From assembly GCA_023393475.1 (NCBI GenBank), contig JAEWLC010000081.1, positions 1 to 64,000 on the forward strand: 64,000 nt of DNA, given 5' to 3'. How positions within the stretch are numbered: position 1 is the stretch's first letter; the number at the start of each line of letters is the position of its first letter. Positions 19,591 through 28,208 of the stretch are shown here, piece by piece. Position numbers and translations under genes: made by a program. The stretch comes from Pseudomonadota bacterium. Lineage in GTDB: Bacteria; Pseudomonadota; Alphaproteobacteria; Rhizobiales; Devosiaceae. The notes under the pieces were generated by a model, which saw only the letters and a program-made list of their open reading frames with translations, was not told where the DNA came from and did not search any database.

Positions 19591-20376
19591 ATGGCATTGC
19601 CCGATTTTTCCATGCGTCAGCTGCTCGAAGCAGGTGTTCACTTCGGCCACCAGAAGCACCGCTGGAACCCCAAGATGGAACGCCACATCTTCGGCGTTCG
19701 CAACGACATCCACATTCTCGACCTGTCGCAGACCGTTCCGGCCCTGTCGCGCGCCCTGCAGCTGATCTCGGACACCGTCGCTGACGGCGGCCGCGTCCTG
19801 CTCGTCGGCACCAAGCGCCAGGCCGCTCCGCTGGTCGCCGAGGCTGCCCGCCAGTCCGCCCAGTACTACGTGAACTCCCGTTGGCTCGGCGGCACGCTGA
19901 CCAACTGGCAGACCATCTCGCACTCGATCAACCGCCTGCGCGAGCTGGAAGGCCTGCTTTCCGAGGGTGCCGTCGGCATCACCAAGAAGGAAGCCCTGCT
20001 CCTGTCGCGTGAGAAGGAGCGCCTGGAGCGCGACCTCGGCGGCATCAAGGACATGGGCAACCTGCCGAACCTGCTGTTCGTTATCGACACCAACAAGGAA
20101 GCGAACGCCATCAAGGAAGCCAAGCGCCTTGGCATTCCGGTGATCGCCATTGTCGACTCGAACTCGGATCCCGATCTCGTCGACTATGCCATTCCGGGCA
20201 ATGACGACGCCGCTCGCGCCCTCGAGCTCTATTGCACGCTCGTGTCGCGCGCTGCCATCGACGGCATCGGCCGTTCGGCTGCCGGCCGTGGTGCAGATCT
20301 CGGCGCTTCGGTCGAAGCCCTGGAAGAGCCGGCGCTCAGCGCCGACGACGCCGACACGACGTCCGCCGCCAACTAA
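19591..20376 (+). CDS. rpsB: 30S ribosomal protein S2
   Basis: S2 is a late-assembling protein of the small ribosomal subunit. The 261-residue product begins with the family signature [20 protein letters not shown] and contains [21 protein letters not shown] (about residues 94-104) and the second signature PDLLFVID-like [15 protein letters not shown]. The C-terminal 25 residues are an acidic, Ala/Asp-rich tail often seen in alphaproteobacteria. A promoter and a structured leader lie upstream, and tsf follows by 75 bases. Confidence 0.97.
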   Translation: MALPDFSMRQLLEAGVHFGHQKHRWNPKMERHIFGVRNDIHILDLSQTVPALSRALQLISDTVADGGRVLLVGTKRQAAPLVAEAARQSAQYYVNSRWLGGTLTNWQTISHSINRLRELEGLLSEGAVGITKKEALLLSREKERLERDLGGIKDMGNLPNLLFVIDTNKEANAIKEAKRLGIPVIAIVDSNSDPDLVDYAIPGNDDAARALELYCTLVSRAAIDGIGRSAAGRGADLGASVEALEEPALSADDADTTSAAN

Positions 20377-20451
20377 TCCGGTTCGCTCCGGGTTACGTGT
20401 TTCCGAACAATGGCGCGGCTCCGGATTGGGGCCGCGGAAAGGTGATATCAA

Positions 20452-21399
20452 ATGGCTGTTTCCGCTCAGCAGGTTAAAGAGCTCCGCGAACTGACCGGCG
20501 TGGGGATGATGGACTGCAAGAAGGCGCTGGAAGAGACCGGCGGCGACATGGAAGCCGCGGTCGATTGGCTGCGCACCCGTGGCCTCGCCAAGGCTGCCAA
20601 GAAGGCTGGCCGCGTCGCTGCCGAGGGTCTGGTTGGCGTTGCCGTCGATGGCAACCGCGCCGCGATCGTCGAGGTGAACTCCGAGACCGACTTCGTCGCT
20701 CGTAACGACCAGTTCCAGTCGATCGTCGGCAATGCCGCCAAGCTCGCTCTCGATGCCGCCGGCGATGTCGGCAAGCTCTCCGAGATGCCGTACCCCGGCT
20801 CGGGCCGCTCCGTCTCGGCCGAACTGACCGACGCGATCGCCAAGATCGGCGAGAACATGAACCTGCGCCGCACCGGCGCGCTCTCCGTCTCGGATGGCGT
20901 CATCGGCTCGTACGTCCATAACTCGGTGAAGCCGGGCCTCGGTCGCCTGGGCGTTATCGTCGGCCTCGAGTCGACCGGTGACAAGGCCGCGCTGAATGCC
21001 CTTGGCAAGCAGCTCGCCATGCACATCGCCAACACCCGCCCGCTGAGCGTGTCGCCTGACGACATCGACGCTGACGTCGTGGCTCGCGAGCGCGCCATCT
21101 TCACCGAGCAGGCCAAGGAATCCGGCAAGCCGGATGCCGTCATCGAGAAGATGATCGAAGGCCGCGTGCGCAAGTTCTACGAGGAAGTGACCCTGCTTTC
21201 GCAGGTGTTCGTGATCGACGGCGAGACCAAGATCGCCGACGTCGTCAAGAACGCCGAGAAGGATGTCGGCGCCCCGATCAAGGTGACGGGCTTCGTCGCC
21301 TATGCACTCGGCGAGGGCATCGAGAAGGAAGTCACCGACTTCGCAGCTGAAGTTGCCGCGACCTCCGGCGTGCCCCAGGCACCGGCGAACGCCAACTGA
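20452..21399 (+). CDS. tsf: Elongation factor Ts
   Basis: EF-Ts exchanges GDP for GTP on EF-Tu. The product is 315 residues. The N-terminal signature VKELRELTGVGMMDCKKALE is clear, as is the core motif EVNSETDFVARN (about residues 74-85) that contacts EF-Tu. It follows rpsB with the usual spacing and is most likely co-transcribed from the rpsB promoter. A strong hairpin after the stop (21410-21439) separates it from pyrH. Confidence 0.97.
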   Translation: MAVSAQQVKELRELTGVGMMDCKKALEETGGDMEAAVDWLRTRGLAKAAKKAGRVAAEGLVGVAVDGNRAAIVEVNSETDFVARNDQFQSIVGNAAKLALDAAGDVGKLSEMPYPGSGRSVSAELTDAIAKIGENMNLRRTGALSVSDGVIGSYVHNSVKPGLGRLGVIVGLESTGDKAALNALGKQLAMHIANTRPLSVSPDDIDADVVARERAIFTEQAKESGKPDAVIEKMIEGRVRKFYEEVTLLSQVFVIDGETKIADVVKNAEKDVGAPIKVTGFVAYALGEGIEKEVTDFAAEVAATSGVPQAPANAN

Positions 21400-21409
21400 T
21401 CTGAACTCT

Positions 21410-21439
21410 TTCGGGCGGGCTCTTCACAGCCCGCCCGAA
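21410..21439 (+). promoter_or_regulatory. 12-bp perfect hairpin between tsf and pyrH
   Basis: TTCGGGCGGGCT pairs perfectly with AGCCCGCCCGAA around a six-base loop. There is no T tract after it on the plus strand (TATGCC follows), so it is not a canonical terminator. It may attenuate read-through into pyrH or protect the 3' end of the rpsB-tsf mRNA. Confidence 0.55.
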
Positions 21440-21509
21440 TATGCCATAACCGCCTACGCGCCCCGGATTCGGTGGCGCATGTATCCAGGCGCACTCAGGA
21501 GACTTACGG

Positions 21510-22223
21510 ATGGCCAAATCCGCCTACAAACGGATTCTGCTGAAAGTCTCGGGCGAAGTGCTTGCCGGCGACCAGTCCTTCGGCATCGAGCCGAAATTCC
21601 TCCATCACATGGCCGAGCAGATCGCCGAGGTCGCCAAGAGCGGCATCCAGGTGGCGATCGTCATCGGCGCCGGCAACATCTTCCGCGGCATGGCCGTGGC
21701 GGCCAAGGGTGGCGACCGCGTCACCTCCGACTTGATGGGCATGCTCGGCACGGTGATCAACTCGCTCGCACTGGGCGATGCCATCGAGCAGAAGGGCCTG
21801 AAGGTAAAGGTCTATTCCAACGTCCCCATGGAGACGGTGGCCGACACCTTCACCGCCCGCGATGCCAACATCGCGCTCTCGGAAGGCTATGTCGTCATCT
21901 GTGCCGGCGGCACCGGCAGCCCGTTCTTCACCACCGATACTGCGGCCGCGCTGAAGGCGATCGAGCTGCGCTGCGACGTGCTGCTCAAGGGTACCAAGGT
22001 GGATGGCGTCTATTCCGAGGACCCCAAGAAGAACCCCAAGGCGCAGCGCTTCGAGACGATCAGCCATGAGGAGGTCATCTCCCGCGACCTGCGCGTCATG
22101 GATACGGCCGCCTTCGCGCTTGCCCGCGACAACGGCTTGCCCATAATTGTCTATTCGCTTGACGACAAGGAAGGCCTCAAGGGCGTCCTTGCCGGCAAGG
22201 CTAGGAGTACGCGCGTCGGTTGA
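21510..22223 (+). CDS. pyrH: UMP kinase
   Basis: UMP kinase phosphorylates UMP to UDP and is allosterically controlled by GTP and UTP in bacteria. The product is 237 residues with the amino-acid-kinase fold: RILLKVSGEVLAG at the N terminus (phosphate-binding lysine), GAGNIFRG (about residues 52-59), and the nucleotide-binding GGTGSPFFTTD (about 132-142). A GGAG ribosome binding site precedes the ATG. It sits in the conserved tsf-pyrH-frr-uppS-cdsA order. Confidence 0.97.
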   Translation: MAKSAYKRILLKVSGEVLAGDQSFGIEPKFLHHMAEQIAEVAKSGIQVAIVIGAGNIFRGMAVAAKGGDRVTSDLMGMLGTVINSLALGDAIEQKGLKVKVYSNVPMETVADTFTARDANIALSEGYVVICAGGTGSPFFTTDTAAALKAIELRCDVLLKGTKVDGVYSEDPKKNPKAQRFETISHEEVISRDLRVMDTAAFALARDNGLPIIVYSLDDKEGLKGVLAGKARSTRVG

Positions 22224-22249
22224 CACGCGGCATATGAAGGAGAAGTCCC

Positions 22250-22810
22250 ATGGCCGAGGCATTTTCGCTGCCCGCCCTCAAGGAACGCATGCAGAAGTCG
22301 GTTACGTCCCTGCGCGATGAACTTGCCGGCCTCCGTACCGGTCGTGCGAGCGCCAGCCTGCTGGAGCCGGTATCGGTCGAAGCCTATGGCGGCCGCATGC
22401 CGCTGAACCAGGTTGCGACGGTCACCGTCCCCGAGCCCCGCATGCTCAGCGTCCAGGTCTGGGACCGCACGCTCGCCAGCGCGGTCGAGAAGGCCATCCG
22501 CAATTCCGGCCTCGGACTCAATCCCGCCGCCGAGGGCCAGGTGATCCGCGTTCCGCTTCCGGAACTGAACGAAGAGCGCCGTCGCGAGTTGACCAAGGTT
22601 GCCCACGGCTATGCCGAAGCGGCACGCGTTGCCGTTCGCCATATTCGCCGTGACGGAATGGACCTGCTCAAGAAGCTGGAGAAGGACGGCGACCTGAGCC
22701 AGGACGACAGCCGCAAGCAGGGTGACCTGGTGCAGCAGGCGACCGATGCCGCCGTCGCCGACATCGATAAGGTGCTGGCCGTCAAGGAACAGGAAATCAT
22801 GCAGGTCTAG
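22250..22810 (+). CDS. frr: Ribosome recycling factor
   Basis: RRF works with EF-G to split the post-termination ribosome. The 186-residue product has the usual length and the conserved segments [20 protein letters not shown] (about residues 28-47), ISVPEPR-like [15 protein letters not shown] and the helical-bundle sequence [14 protein letters not shown] (about 104-117). It lies 26 bases after pyrH with a GGAGAAG ribosome binding site and is part of the translation and envelope operon. Confidence 0.97.
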   Translation: MAEAFSLPALKERMQKSVTSLRDELAGLRTGRASASLLEPVSVEAYGGRMPLNQVATVTVPEPRMLSVQVWDRTLASAVEKAIRNSGLGLNPAAEGQVIRVPLPELNEERRRELTKVAHGYAEAARVAVRHIRRDGMDLLKKLEKDGDLSQDDSRKQGDLVQQATDAAVADIDKVLAVKEQEIMQV

Positions 22811-22846
22811 TATAGACCGGCAAGCCGCCGCCCCTGGAGGGCACCG

Positions 22847-23608
22847 ATGTCCGTCGAAACTGCCATTGCCACGACGCCCGCAGCCAAGAGCGGGCTCAGG
22901 ATTCCCGGTCACCTGGCGGTCATCATGGACGGCAATGGCCGTTGGGCGCAGGCCCGCGGCAAGGTACGCACCGAGGGGCACCTGGAGGGCGTGAAGGCCC
23001 TCCGTCGCCTCGTCGACCTGTCGATCCGCTACGGCATCAAGCACCTGACGGTGTTCAGCTTTTCGTCCGAGAATTGGCGGCGTCCGCGCGACGAGGTCAA
23101 CTTCATCTTCGGGCTGCTGCACCGCTTCGTCGCCTCCGATCTGGCGACGCTGATCCAGAACAACGTCCGCATCCGGATCATCGGCAGCAGCGAGGGGCTG
23201 GACGAGCCGCTCCGCCGGCTGATCGGCGAAGTGCAGGCCAAGACAGCCCTGAACACCGGCCTCGAGCTGATCGTCGCCTTCAACTACGGCGGCAAGTCGG
23301 AACTCACCGATGCGGTGCGTAACATCGCGGCAGAAGTGGCGGCCGGCAGGCTAAAGCCCGAGGACATCACCGAGGCCACGGTGGAACGGGCCCTCTACAC
23401 GTCCGGCATCCCGGATCCCGACCTGATCATCCGCACCAGCGGCGAGCAGCGGGTCTCGAACTTCCTCATCTGGCAGGGCGCCTATTCGGAACTGGTGTTC
23501 GTCGAAGAGCACTGGCCGGACTTCAACGAGCAGGTCTTCCTGCGCGCCCTCGACGAATACTCCTCGCGCAACCGACGCTTCGGCGGGATCGAGTCGAGGA
23601 GCACGTGA
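22847..23608 (+). CDS. uppS: Isoprenyl transferase (undecaprenyl diphosphate synthase)
   Basis: Cis-prenyltransferase that extends farnesyl diphosphate with isopentenyl diphosphate to C55 undecaprenyl diphosphate, the carrier for peptidoglycan and O-antigen synthesis. The product is 253 residues. The catalytic aspartate is D28 in HLAVIMDGNGRWA, followed by VFSFSSENWRRP (about residues 66-77) and the C-terminal DLIIRTSGEQR and WPDF motifs. The 3' end overlaps the GTG start of cdsA by four bases. Confidence 0.96.
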   Translation: MSVETAIATTPAAKSGLRIPGHLAVIMDGNGRWAQARGKVRTEGHLEGVKALRRLVDLSIRYGIKHLTVFSFSSENWRRPRDEVNFIFGLLHRFVASDLATLIQNNVRIRIIGSSEGLDEPLRRLIGEVQAKTALNTGLELIVAFNYGGKSELTDAVRNIAAEVAAGRLKPEDITEATVERALYTSGIPDPDLIIRTSGEQRVSNFLIWQGAYSELVFVEEHWPDFNEQVFLRALDEYSSRNRRFGGIESRST

Positions 23609-24498
23609 GCGCACCTGAGGACGGGCGTCCCCGGTTCAATCCGCTGGCCCGCCGATCCTGGACGGACTTGGGACCCCGCGTCGCGTCGGCCATCGTTCTG
23701 CTGCTCCTCGCCGTCGGCGGCCTCTATATCGGCAGCTACGTGCTCGGCGCCCTCGTCGGCGCAGTCTTTGCCGGCTGCTATCGCGAGTGGGAGCGCATGG
23801 TCACGCTCAAGCCGCTCGCAACGCCCGGCGCCGTCCTGATCGGTCTCCTCGCGCTGACCGGCCTCGTGTTCCCCGCCTTCGGCCCGCTGGTTTCGCTCGG
23901 CTTGGTCGCGGTGGCCGCGATCGTCGCTGCCGTCACCTCCGGGAGCGAAGGCGTCCGCACCTGGCGCGTCGGCGGCGTCGTCTTCTACGGCATCGTCATC
24001 GTCATGCTGCTGATGATCCGCGGCGAAGCGGCCTGGGCCCAGCCCGGCGTCTTCGACGCGGGCCTGTGGGCCTGCCTTATGCTCGGTTGCGTCATCTGGT
24101 CCACCGATACCGGTGCCTATTTCACCGGCCGCCAGGTTGGTGGCGAAAAGCTCGCTCCCGATATTTCGCCTGGCAAGACCTGGTCCGGCGCCATCGGCGG
24201 ATTCGCCTTCGGCACGCTGGTCGGCCTGGTGCTCTGGCTGCTGGTCGTGCCGCAGTCGCCCTGGTGGATCGGCCTCGTTCTGGCCGCCGCGCTCAGCATC
24301 ATTGGCCAGGTCGGCGACCTTGCGGAAAGCGCCATCAAGCGGCGCTTCCGCATCAAGGATTCGGGCGACATCATCCCCGGGCACGGCGGCCTGATGGATC
24401 GCCTCGATAGCCTGACTTTCGGTGTGATCTTCCTGTTCGCGGTCGGCACCATCCATGCCGGCCTTGGCGCAATTGCCGCAGGGTTTCTCTTCTGGTGA
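23605..24498 (+). CDS. cdsA: Phosphatidate cytidylyltransferase
   Basis: CdsA makes CDP-diacylglycerol from phosphatidic acid and CTP, the branch point of phospholipid synthesis, in the inner membrane. The 297-residue product has several membrane helices. The C-terminal CDP-diglyceride synthase signature spans SAIKRRFRIKDSG followed by PGHGGLMDRLDSL (about residues 242-272). The GTG start overlaps uppS. In most relatives dxr follows; here an 85-base gap leads directly to rseP. Confidence 0.95.
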   Translation: MSAPEDGRPRFNPLARRSWTDLGPRVASAIVLLLLAVGGLYIGSYVLGALVGAVFAGCYREWERMVTLKPLATPGAVLIGLLALTGLVFPAFGPLVSLGLVAVAAIVAAVTSGSEGVRTWRVGGVVFYGIVIVMLLMIRGEAAWAQPGVFDAGLWACLMLGCVIWSTDTGAYFTGRQVGGEKLAPDISPGKTWSGAIGGFAFGTLVGLVLWLLVVPQSPWWIGLVLAAALSIIGQVGDLAESAIKRRFRIKDSGDIIPGHGGLMDRLDSLTFGVIFLFAVGTIHAGLGAIAAGFLFW

Positions 24499-24583
24499 CG
24501 GCCGCAGGGCCGTACCATATCGCATTCTTAACGCATTCGGCCTTTAGGTCTGCTTGACCGGCGGGGCGCACGGAACGGACGTC

Positions 24584-25693
24584 ATGGACTTCATCTTCTG
24601 GCTGCTTTCCTTCGTGGTGCCGTTCCTGGCGGTTCTCACCATCATCGTGTTCGTACACGAGATGGGGCACTACCTCGTGGCGCGCTGGAATGGCGTCGCA
24701 ATCCAGACTTTCTCGCTCGGCTTCGGTCCCGAACTGATCGGCTTCAACGACAGGCACGGCACGCGCTGGCGCCTCTCGGCCATTCCGCTGGGCGGCTATG
24801 TCCGTTTCGTCGGCGACATGAACGCCGCCAGCGTGCCGGATGAGGAGTTCATCGAGCGGGCAGGGCCGGAGCTCAGCAAGCAGCTCTTCGTCAACAAGAA
24901 CGTCTGGCAGCGCATCGCCGTGGTTGCAGCCGGCCCGATCGCCAACATCATATTCACCCTGCTGGTGCTCTATGCGCTCCTGCTGGGCTACGGCCGCTAC
25001 ACGCTGCCGCCGGTCGTGGGCACGATCGGACCCTGGTCACCGGCTATGGCGGCGGGGCTGCATAGCGGCGACCGGGTGATCTCGGTCGACGGCTATGAGG
25101 TCCGTGGCTTCGAGGATTTCCAGCGGCTGGTCGCCACGGCGCCGGAACGCACCATCACGATCACGCTCGAGCGCGACGGAGAAACCCGCACGCTGACCGC
25201 CACCCCGGATGCCGTCGAAACCACCGACCGCTTCGGCAATCGGCACCGCATCGGCCGCATGGGCGTAACCAACCAGGTCCAGCAGTCGGATCTCGTGCTC
25301 TACCGGCCAGGCCCGGTCGAGGCGATCGGCATGACCTTCGAGGAGGTTCGCTTCATCATCGACCGCACAGTCGCCTTCCTCGGCGATTTCTTCGTCGGTC
25401 GCGGCGACGTGGATCAACTCGGTGGCCCGATCAAGGTGGCTACGGTCTCGCAGCAGGTCGCGACCCTCGGGATCATTCCGCTCATCAACCTGATGGCGCT
25501 GCTCTCGCTGAACATCGGCATCTTCAACCTGCTGCCGATTCCCATGCTCGACGGTGGCCACCTGATCTACTACATCGCCGAAGCCATTCGCGGCCGCCCG
25601 CTGCCGCAGCGGGTCCAGGAGATCGGCTATCGCTTCGGTCTCGCCGTGGTTTTCAGCCTGATGATCTTCACGCTCATCAACGACCTGTTCTGA
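24584..25693 (+). CDS. rseP: Site-2 protease RseP
   Basis: Intramembrane zinc metalloprotease; in the family it cleaves anti-sigma factors and remnant signal peptides. The ATG at 24584 gives 369 residues. The zinc motif HEMGH lies at residues 25-29 in the first helix. A single PDZ domain is seen around residues 140-200 (GPWSPAMAAGLHSGDRVISV), and the third zinc ligand is in the LPIPMLDGGHL motif (about 326-336). E. coli RseP has two PDZ domains, so this is the shorter form usual in alphaproteobacteria. It lies upstream of bamA as in most proteobacteria. Confidence 0.95.
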   Translation: MDFIFWLLSFVVPFLAVLTIIVFVHEMGHYLVARWNGVAIQTFSLGFGPELIGFNDRHGTRWRLSAIPLGGYVRFVGDMNAASVPDEEFIERAGPELSKQLFVNKNVWQRIAVVAAGPIANIIFTLLVLYALLLGYGRYTLPPVVGTIGPWSPAMAAGLHSGDRVISVDGYEVRGFEDFQRLVATAPERTITITLERDGETRTLTATPDAVETTDRFGNRHRIGRMGVTNQVQQSDLVLYRPGPVEAIGMTFEEVRFIIDRTVAFLGDFFVGRGDVDQLGGPIKVATVSQQVATLGIIPLINLMALLSLNIGIFNLLPIPMLDGGHLIYYIAEAIRGRPLPQRVQEIGYRFGLAVVFSLMIFTLINDLF

Positions 25694-25931
25694 GCGATTC
25701 CCATGTGGGGCAGGGGCCGATTTCGGCCCCGCGACCACATTCCCGCCGCACCTTCACCGCATTTGTCCGAGAACCCGTGCTTATCCGTTAACCCTTGGAT
25801 AAGCTTGGTTTTCTAGGTGTTGCAGGAATACACGGGGACCAATCTTTCGCTAACCTCGAAGGCCATCGCGGCTTGTCCGTGGTTAAAAATCCAGTAAAAG
25901 CTTTTGATGGAGTTAGCTGGGGAGGTTGTGC
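25694..25931 (+). promoter_or_regulatory. Regulatory gap upstream of bamA
   Basis: This stretch holds a GGGGCCG / CGGCCCC hairpin just after rseP, an inverted repeat CTTATCC-N10-GGATAAG (25780-25803) that could be an operator, and a weak promoter-like pair TTGTCC-N16-TAAAAG ending near 25900. These would give bamA its own transcription start in addition to read-through from rseP. All assignments are by eye. Confidence 0.35.
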
Positions 25932-25976
25932 ATGACGATTCCCGGCATAGGTCGCACGAGGCAACAAGAATTATGA
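25932..25976 (+). CDS. Putative 14-residue leader peptide coupled to bamA
   Basis: An ATG at 25932 stands six bases after GGGGAGG, the strongest Shine-Dalgarno match in this region. It opens a frame of 14 codons (MTIPGIGRTRQQEL) whose TGA stop (25974-25976) overlaps the bamA ATG (25973-25975) in an ATGA. The frame differs from that of bamA. The most economical reading is a leader peptide whose translation delivers ribosomes to bamA, which has only a weak site of its own (GAGG, 11 bases away). Its sequence shows no run of a single amino acid that would suggest classical attenuation. Confidence 0.5.
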   Translation: MTIPGIGRTRQQEL

Positions 25977-28129
25977 CAAACCCGAAAAAGCTGATGCGCG
26001 GACTGTACGTGGCGCTCGCCCTCGTGTTGGCAGCGCCTGCAGGCGTCATCGGCGGTACTGTACTCGGGGTCGATGCGGCCCAGGCCCAGCAGGAACGGTT
26101 GGTCTCCGCCGTCCTGTTCGAAGGCAATAGCGGTTTCTCCGATGCTCAGCTGCTCGCGATGGTCAACGTCGGCGAGCGCAGCACCTTCACTGATGCGACC
26201 CTCGCGGCTGACGCAGAGTCGATCCGCCTGGCCTATGTGGCCAAGGGCTATACCGGCGTCACCGTTACGCCGCGTGTCGAGCAGTCCGCGCAGAACGGTC
26301 GCGCCCTGATCACCTTTGTGGTGAACGAAGGCGTCCGCACCGGCATCGCGGCCATCAACTTCGCCGGCAACAACTCGATCAACTCGGGCACGCTCAAGTC
26401 GGTCATCCGGACCCACGAAAGCAATCTGCTGAGCTGGCTGTTCCGTGACGACGCCTTCAGCGAGGAACAGCTCCAGATCGACAAGGCGCTGATCGAACAG
26501 TACTACATGAACCACGGCTATCCCGATGCGCAGGTCACCTCCGCCGTCGGCGAGTTCGATGCTTCGCGCAACGCGTACTACGTGAACTTCACGATTGCCG
26601 AGGGTGAGCGCTATCGCTTCGGCGAGATCGGCGTCGAGACTTCGATCCCCGACCTCAATCCCGAACTGCTCAAGGGCACGATCCGGACCGGCAAGGGCGG
26701 CACCTACTCGCTCGCCGACCTGCAGCGCTCGCAGGAAGACATGGCCTTCGAGGCGACTGCCCAGGGTTATGCTTTCGCAGACGTCCGTCCGCGCATCGAT
26801 CGCGATGTGACCAACAGCACGTTCAACGTGACCTACCTCGTCGACGACGGTGCACGCGTCTACGTCGAGCGCATCAACATCTCCGGCAACACCAAGACCC
26901 GCGACGCCATCATCCGGCGTGAGCTGGACTTCGGTGAAGGCGACCCCTTCAACCGTTCGATGATGTCGCGCGGCAAGACCAAAATTGAAGGCCTCGGCTT
27001 CTTCAAGGTGGTGAATGTCGACCTGCAGCAGGGTAGTGCCCCGGACAAGGTCGTCATCAACATCTCCGTCGAGGAGCAGTCGACCGGTGACTACGGTATC
27101 ACCGCCGGCTACGACACCAACGCGGGTCTGCTGGGCGAAGTGTCGATCACCGAGCGCAACTTCCTCGGCCGCGGCCAGTATGTCCGTGCCGCCGTGAGCG
27201 CCTCGGACTCGAGCCAGAGCTTCGACTTCTCGTTCACCGAGCCGCGCTTCATGGGGCTGCGGATCTCGGCTGGCGTCGATGCCTACTACCGCATCAATGC
27301 CGAGACCGACTCGAACATCTACGGCACCACGGCCGTCGGGGGGCAGCTCCGCTTCGGCGCGCCGATCACGACCGATCTCAATGGTTCGGTGTTCATCGGC
27401 CTCGAACAGAAGACGATTGAGGATCGCAAGGAGCGCTTCTCGGACGTGTTCAATCCGTTGCACACGCCGGACTTCACCGAGACTTTCGAGAAGGCCTGGG
27501 TTGGCTATGGCCTGACCTACAGCACGCTCGATCGGTCGAAGAACCCGACCGAGGGTCTCTACGCAACCTTCTCGCAGTCTTACATCGGCTGGGACTACAA
27601 CCTGCTCAAGACCGAGGCCAAGGCGCGCTACTTCATGCCGCTTATGTCTGACTGGAACGTGATCGGTAGCGTCAAGGCGCAGGCCGGCTACATTGTCGCC
27701 CTCGACGGCGGTGAGGTGAGCCCGCTCGAAGCCTTCCGTGGCTCCTCGATCGTCCGCGGCTTCCAGGCCGGCAACTTCGGTCCGCGGCTGGGTGGTGTTG
27801 GTACCTCGAACGAAGCACTCGGCTACACTGCGTATGTGGCTGGCTCGGCCGAGATCGAGTTCCCGATCCCGATCTTGCCTGAAACCTACGGCGTGCGCGG
27901 TGCGGTTTGGGCAGATGCTGCCCTCATCGACGGTCACGGCGGTGTCGAAGGCATGATTGCTGGCGTCAATCCGGACAGCATCGACGAGAACTTCAAGTCG
28001 TCGGTTGGCGCCTCGGTGATCTGGGATAGCCCGTTCGGTCCGCTCCGCGGCGACATCGCCTACGTGCTGAACAAAGCGACCGACGACAAGACCCAGGTCT
28101 TTACGCTGACGATGCAGCAGCTTCTCTAG
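25973..28129 (+). CDS. bamA: Outer membrane protein assembly factor BamA
   Basis: BamA inserts beta-barrel proteins into the outer membrane. The start at 25973 gives 718 residues with a signal peptide (about 1-38, ending AAQA before QQERL), five POTRA repeats (about 42-390) and a C-terminal barrel of the surface-antigen family. The conserved barrel motif with VRGF is visible as SIVRGFQAG (about 595-603). The protein ends VFTLTMQQLL, so the terminal residue is Leu and not the usual aromatic. In-frame codons up to 25904 have no ribosome binding site and would bury the signal peptide. Confidence 0.95.
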   Translation: MTNPKKLMRGLYVALALVLAAPAGVIGGTVLGVDAAQAQQERLVSAVLFEGNSGFSDAQLLAMVNVGERSTFTDATLAADAESIRLAYVAKGYTGVTVTPRVEQSAQNGRALITFVVNEGVRTGIAAINFAGNNSINSGTLKSVIRTHESNLLSWLFRDDAFSEEQLQIDKALIEQYYMNHGYPDAQVTSAVGEFDASRNAYYVNFTIAEGERYRFGEIGVETSIPDLNPELLKGTIRTGKGGTYSLADLQRSQEDMAFEATAQGYAFADVRPRIDRDVTNSTFNVTYLVDDGARVYVERINISGNTKTRDAIIRRELDFGEGDPFNRSMMSRGKTKIEGLGFFKVVNVDLQQGSAPDKVVINISVEEQSTGDYGITAGYDTNAGLLGEVSITERNFLGRGQYVRAAVSASDSSQSFDFSFTEPRFMGLRISAGVDAYYRINAETDSNIYGTTAVGGQLRFGAPITTDLNGSVFIGLEQKTIEDRKERFSDVFNPLHTPDFTETFEKAWVGYGLTYSTLDRSKNPTEGLYATFSQSYIGWDYNLLKTEAKARYFMPLMSDWNVIGSVKAQAGYIVALDGGEVSPLEAFRGSSIVRGFQAGNFGPRLGGVGTSNEALGYTAYVAGSAEIEFPIPILPETYGVRGAVWADAALIDGHGGVEGMIAGVNPDSIDENFKSSVGASVIWDSPFGPLRGDIAYVLNKATDDKTQVFTLTMQQLL

Positions 28130-28135
28130 ATCGCA

Positions 28136-28157
28136 CGGCCGGCGGAAACGCCGGCCG
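28136..28157 (+). promoter_or_regulatory. GNRA hairpin after bamA
   Basis: CGGCCGGCG and CGCCGGCCG form a perfect 9-bp stem with a GAAA tetraloop, seven bases after the bamA stop. It is followed by AGCTTGTTTC, then by the terminator at 28168. Such a stem would stabilise the 3' end of the bamA message. Confidence 0.5.
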
Positions 28158-28167
28158 AGCTTGTTTC

Positions 28168-28207
28168 GAGGCCGCGGCGCGGTTGCCCCGCGGCCTCTTT
28201 GTTGTGT
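28168..28207 (+). terminator. Intrinsic terminator between bamA and lpxD
   Basis: GAGGCCGCGG pairs perfectly with CCGCGGCCTC (10 bp, 10-base loop) and is followed by TTTGTTGT. The T-rich tract ends one base before the lpxD start codon, so lpxD is either expressed by read-through or from a promoter inside this region. Confidence 0.65.
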
Positions 28208-28208
28208 A

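Noticed and set aside
25904..25972. Longer BamA starting at TTG 25904 or ATG 25907
   Set aside because: There is no ribosome binding site, and about 22 charged residues would precede the signal peptide.
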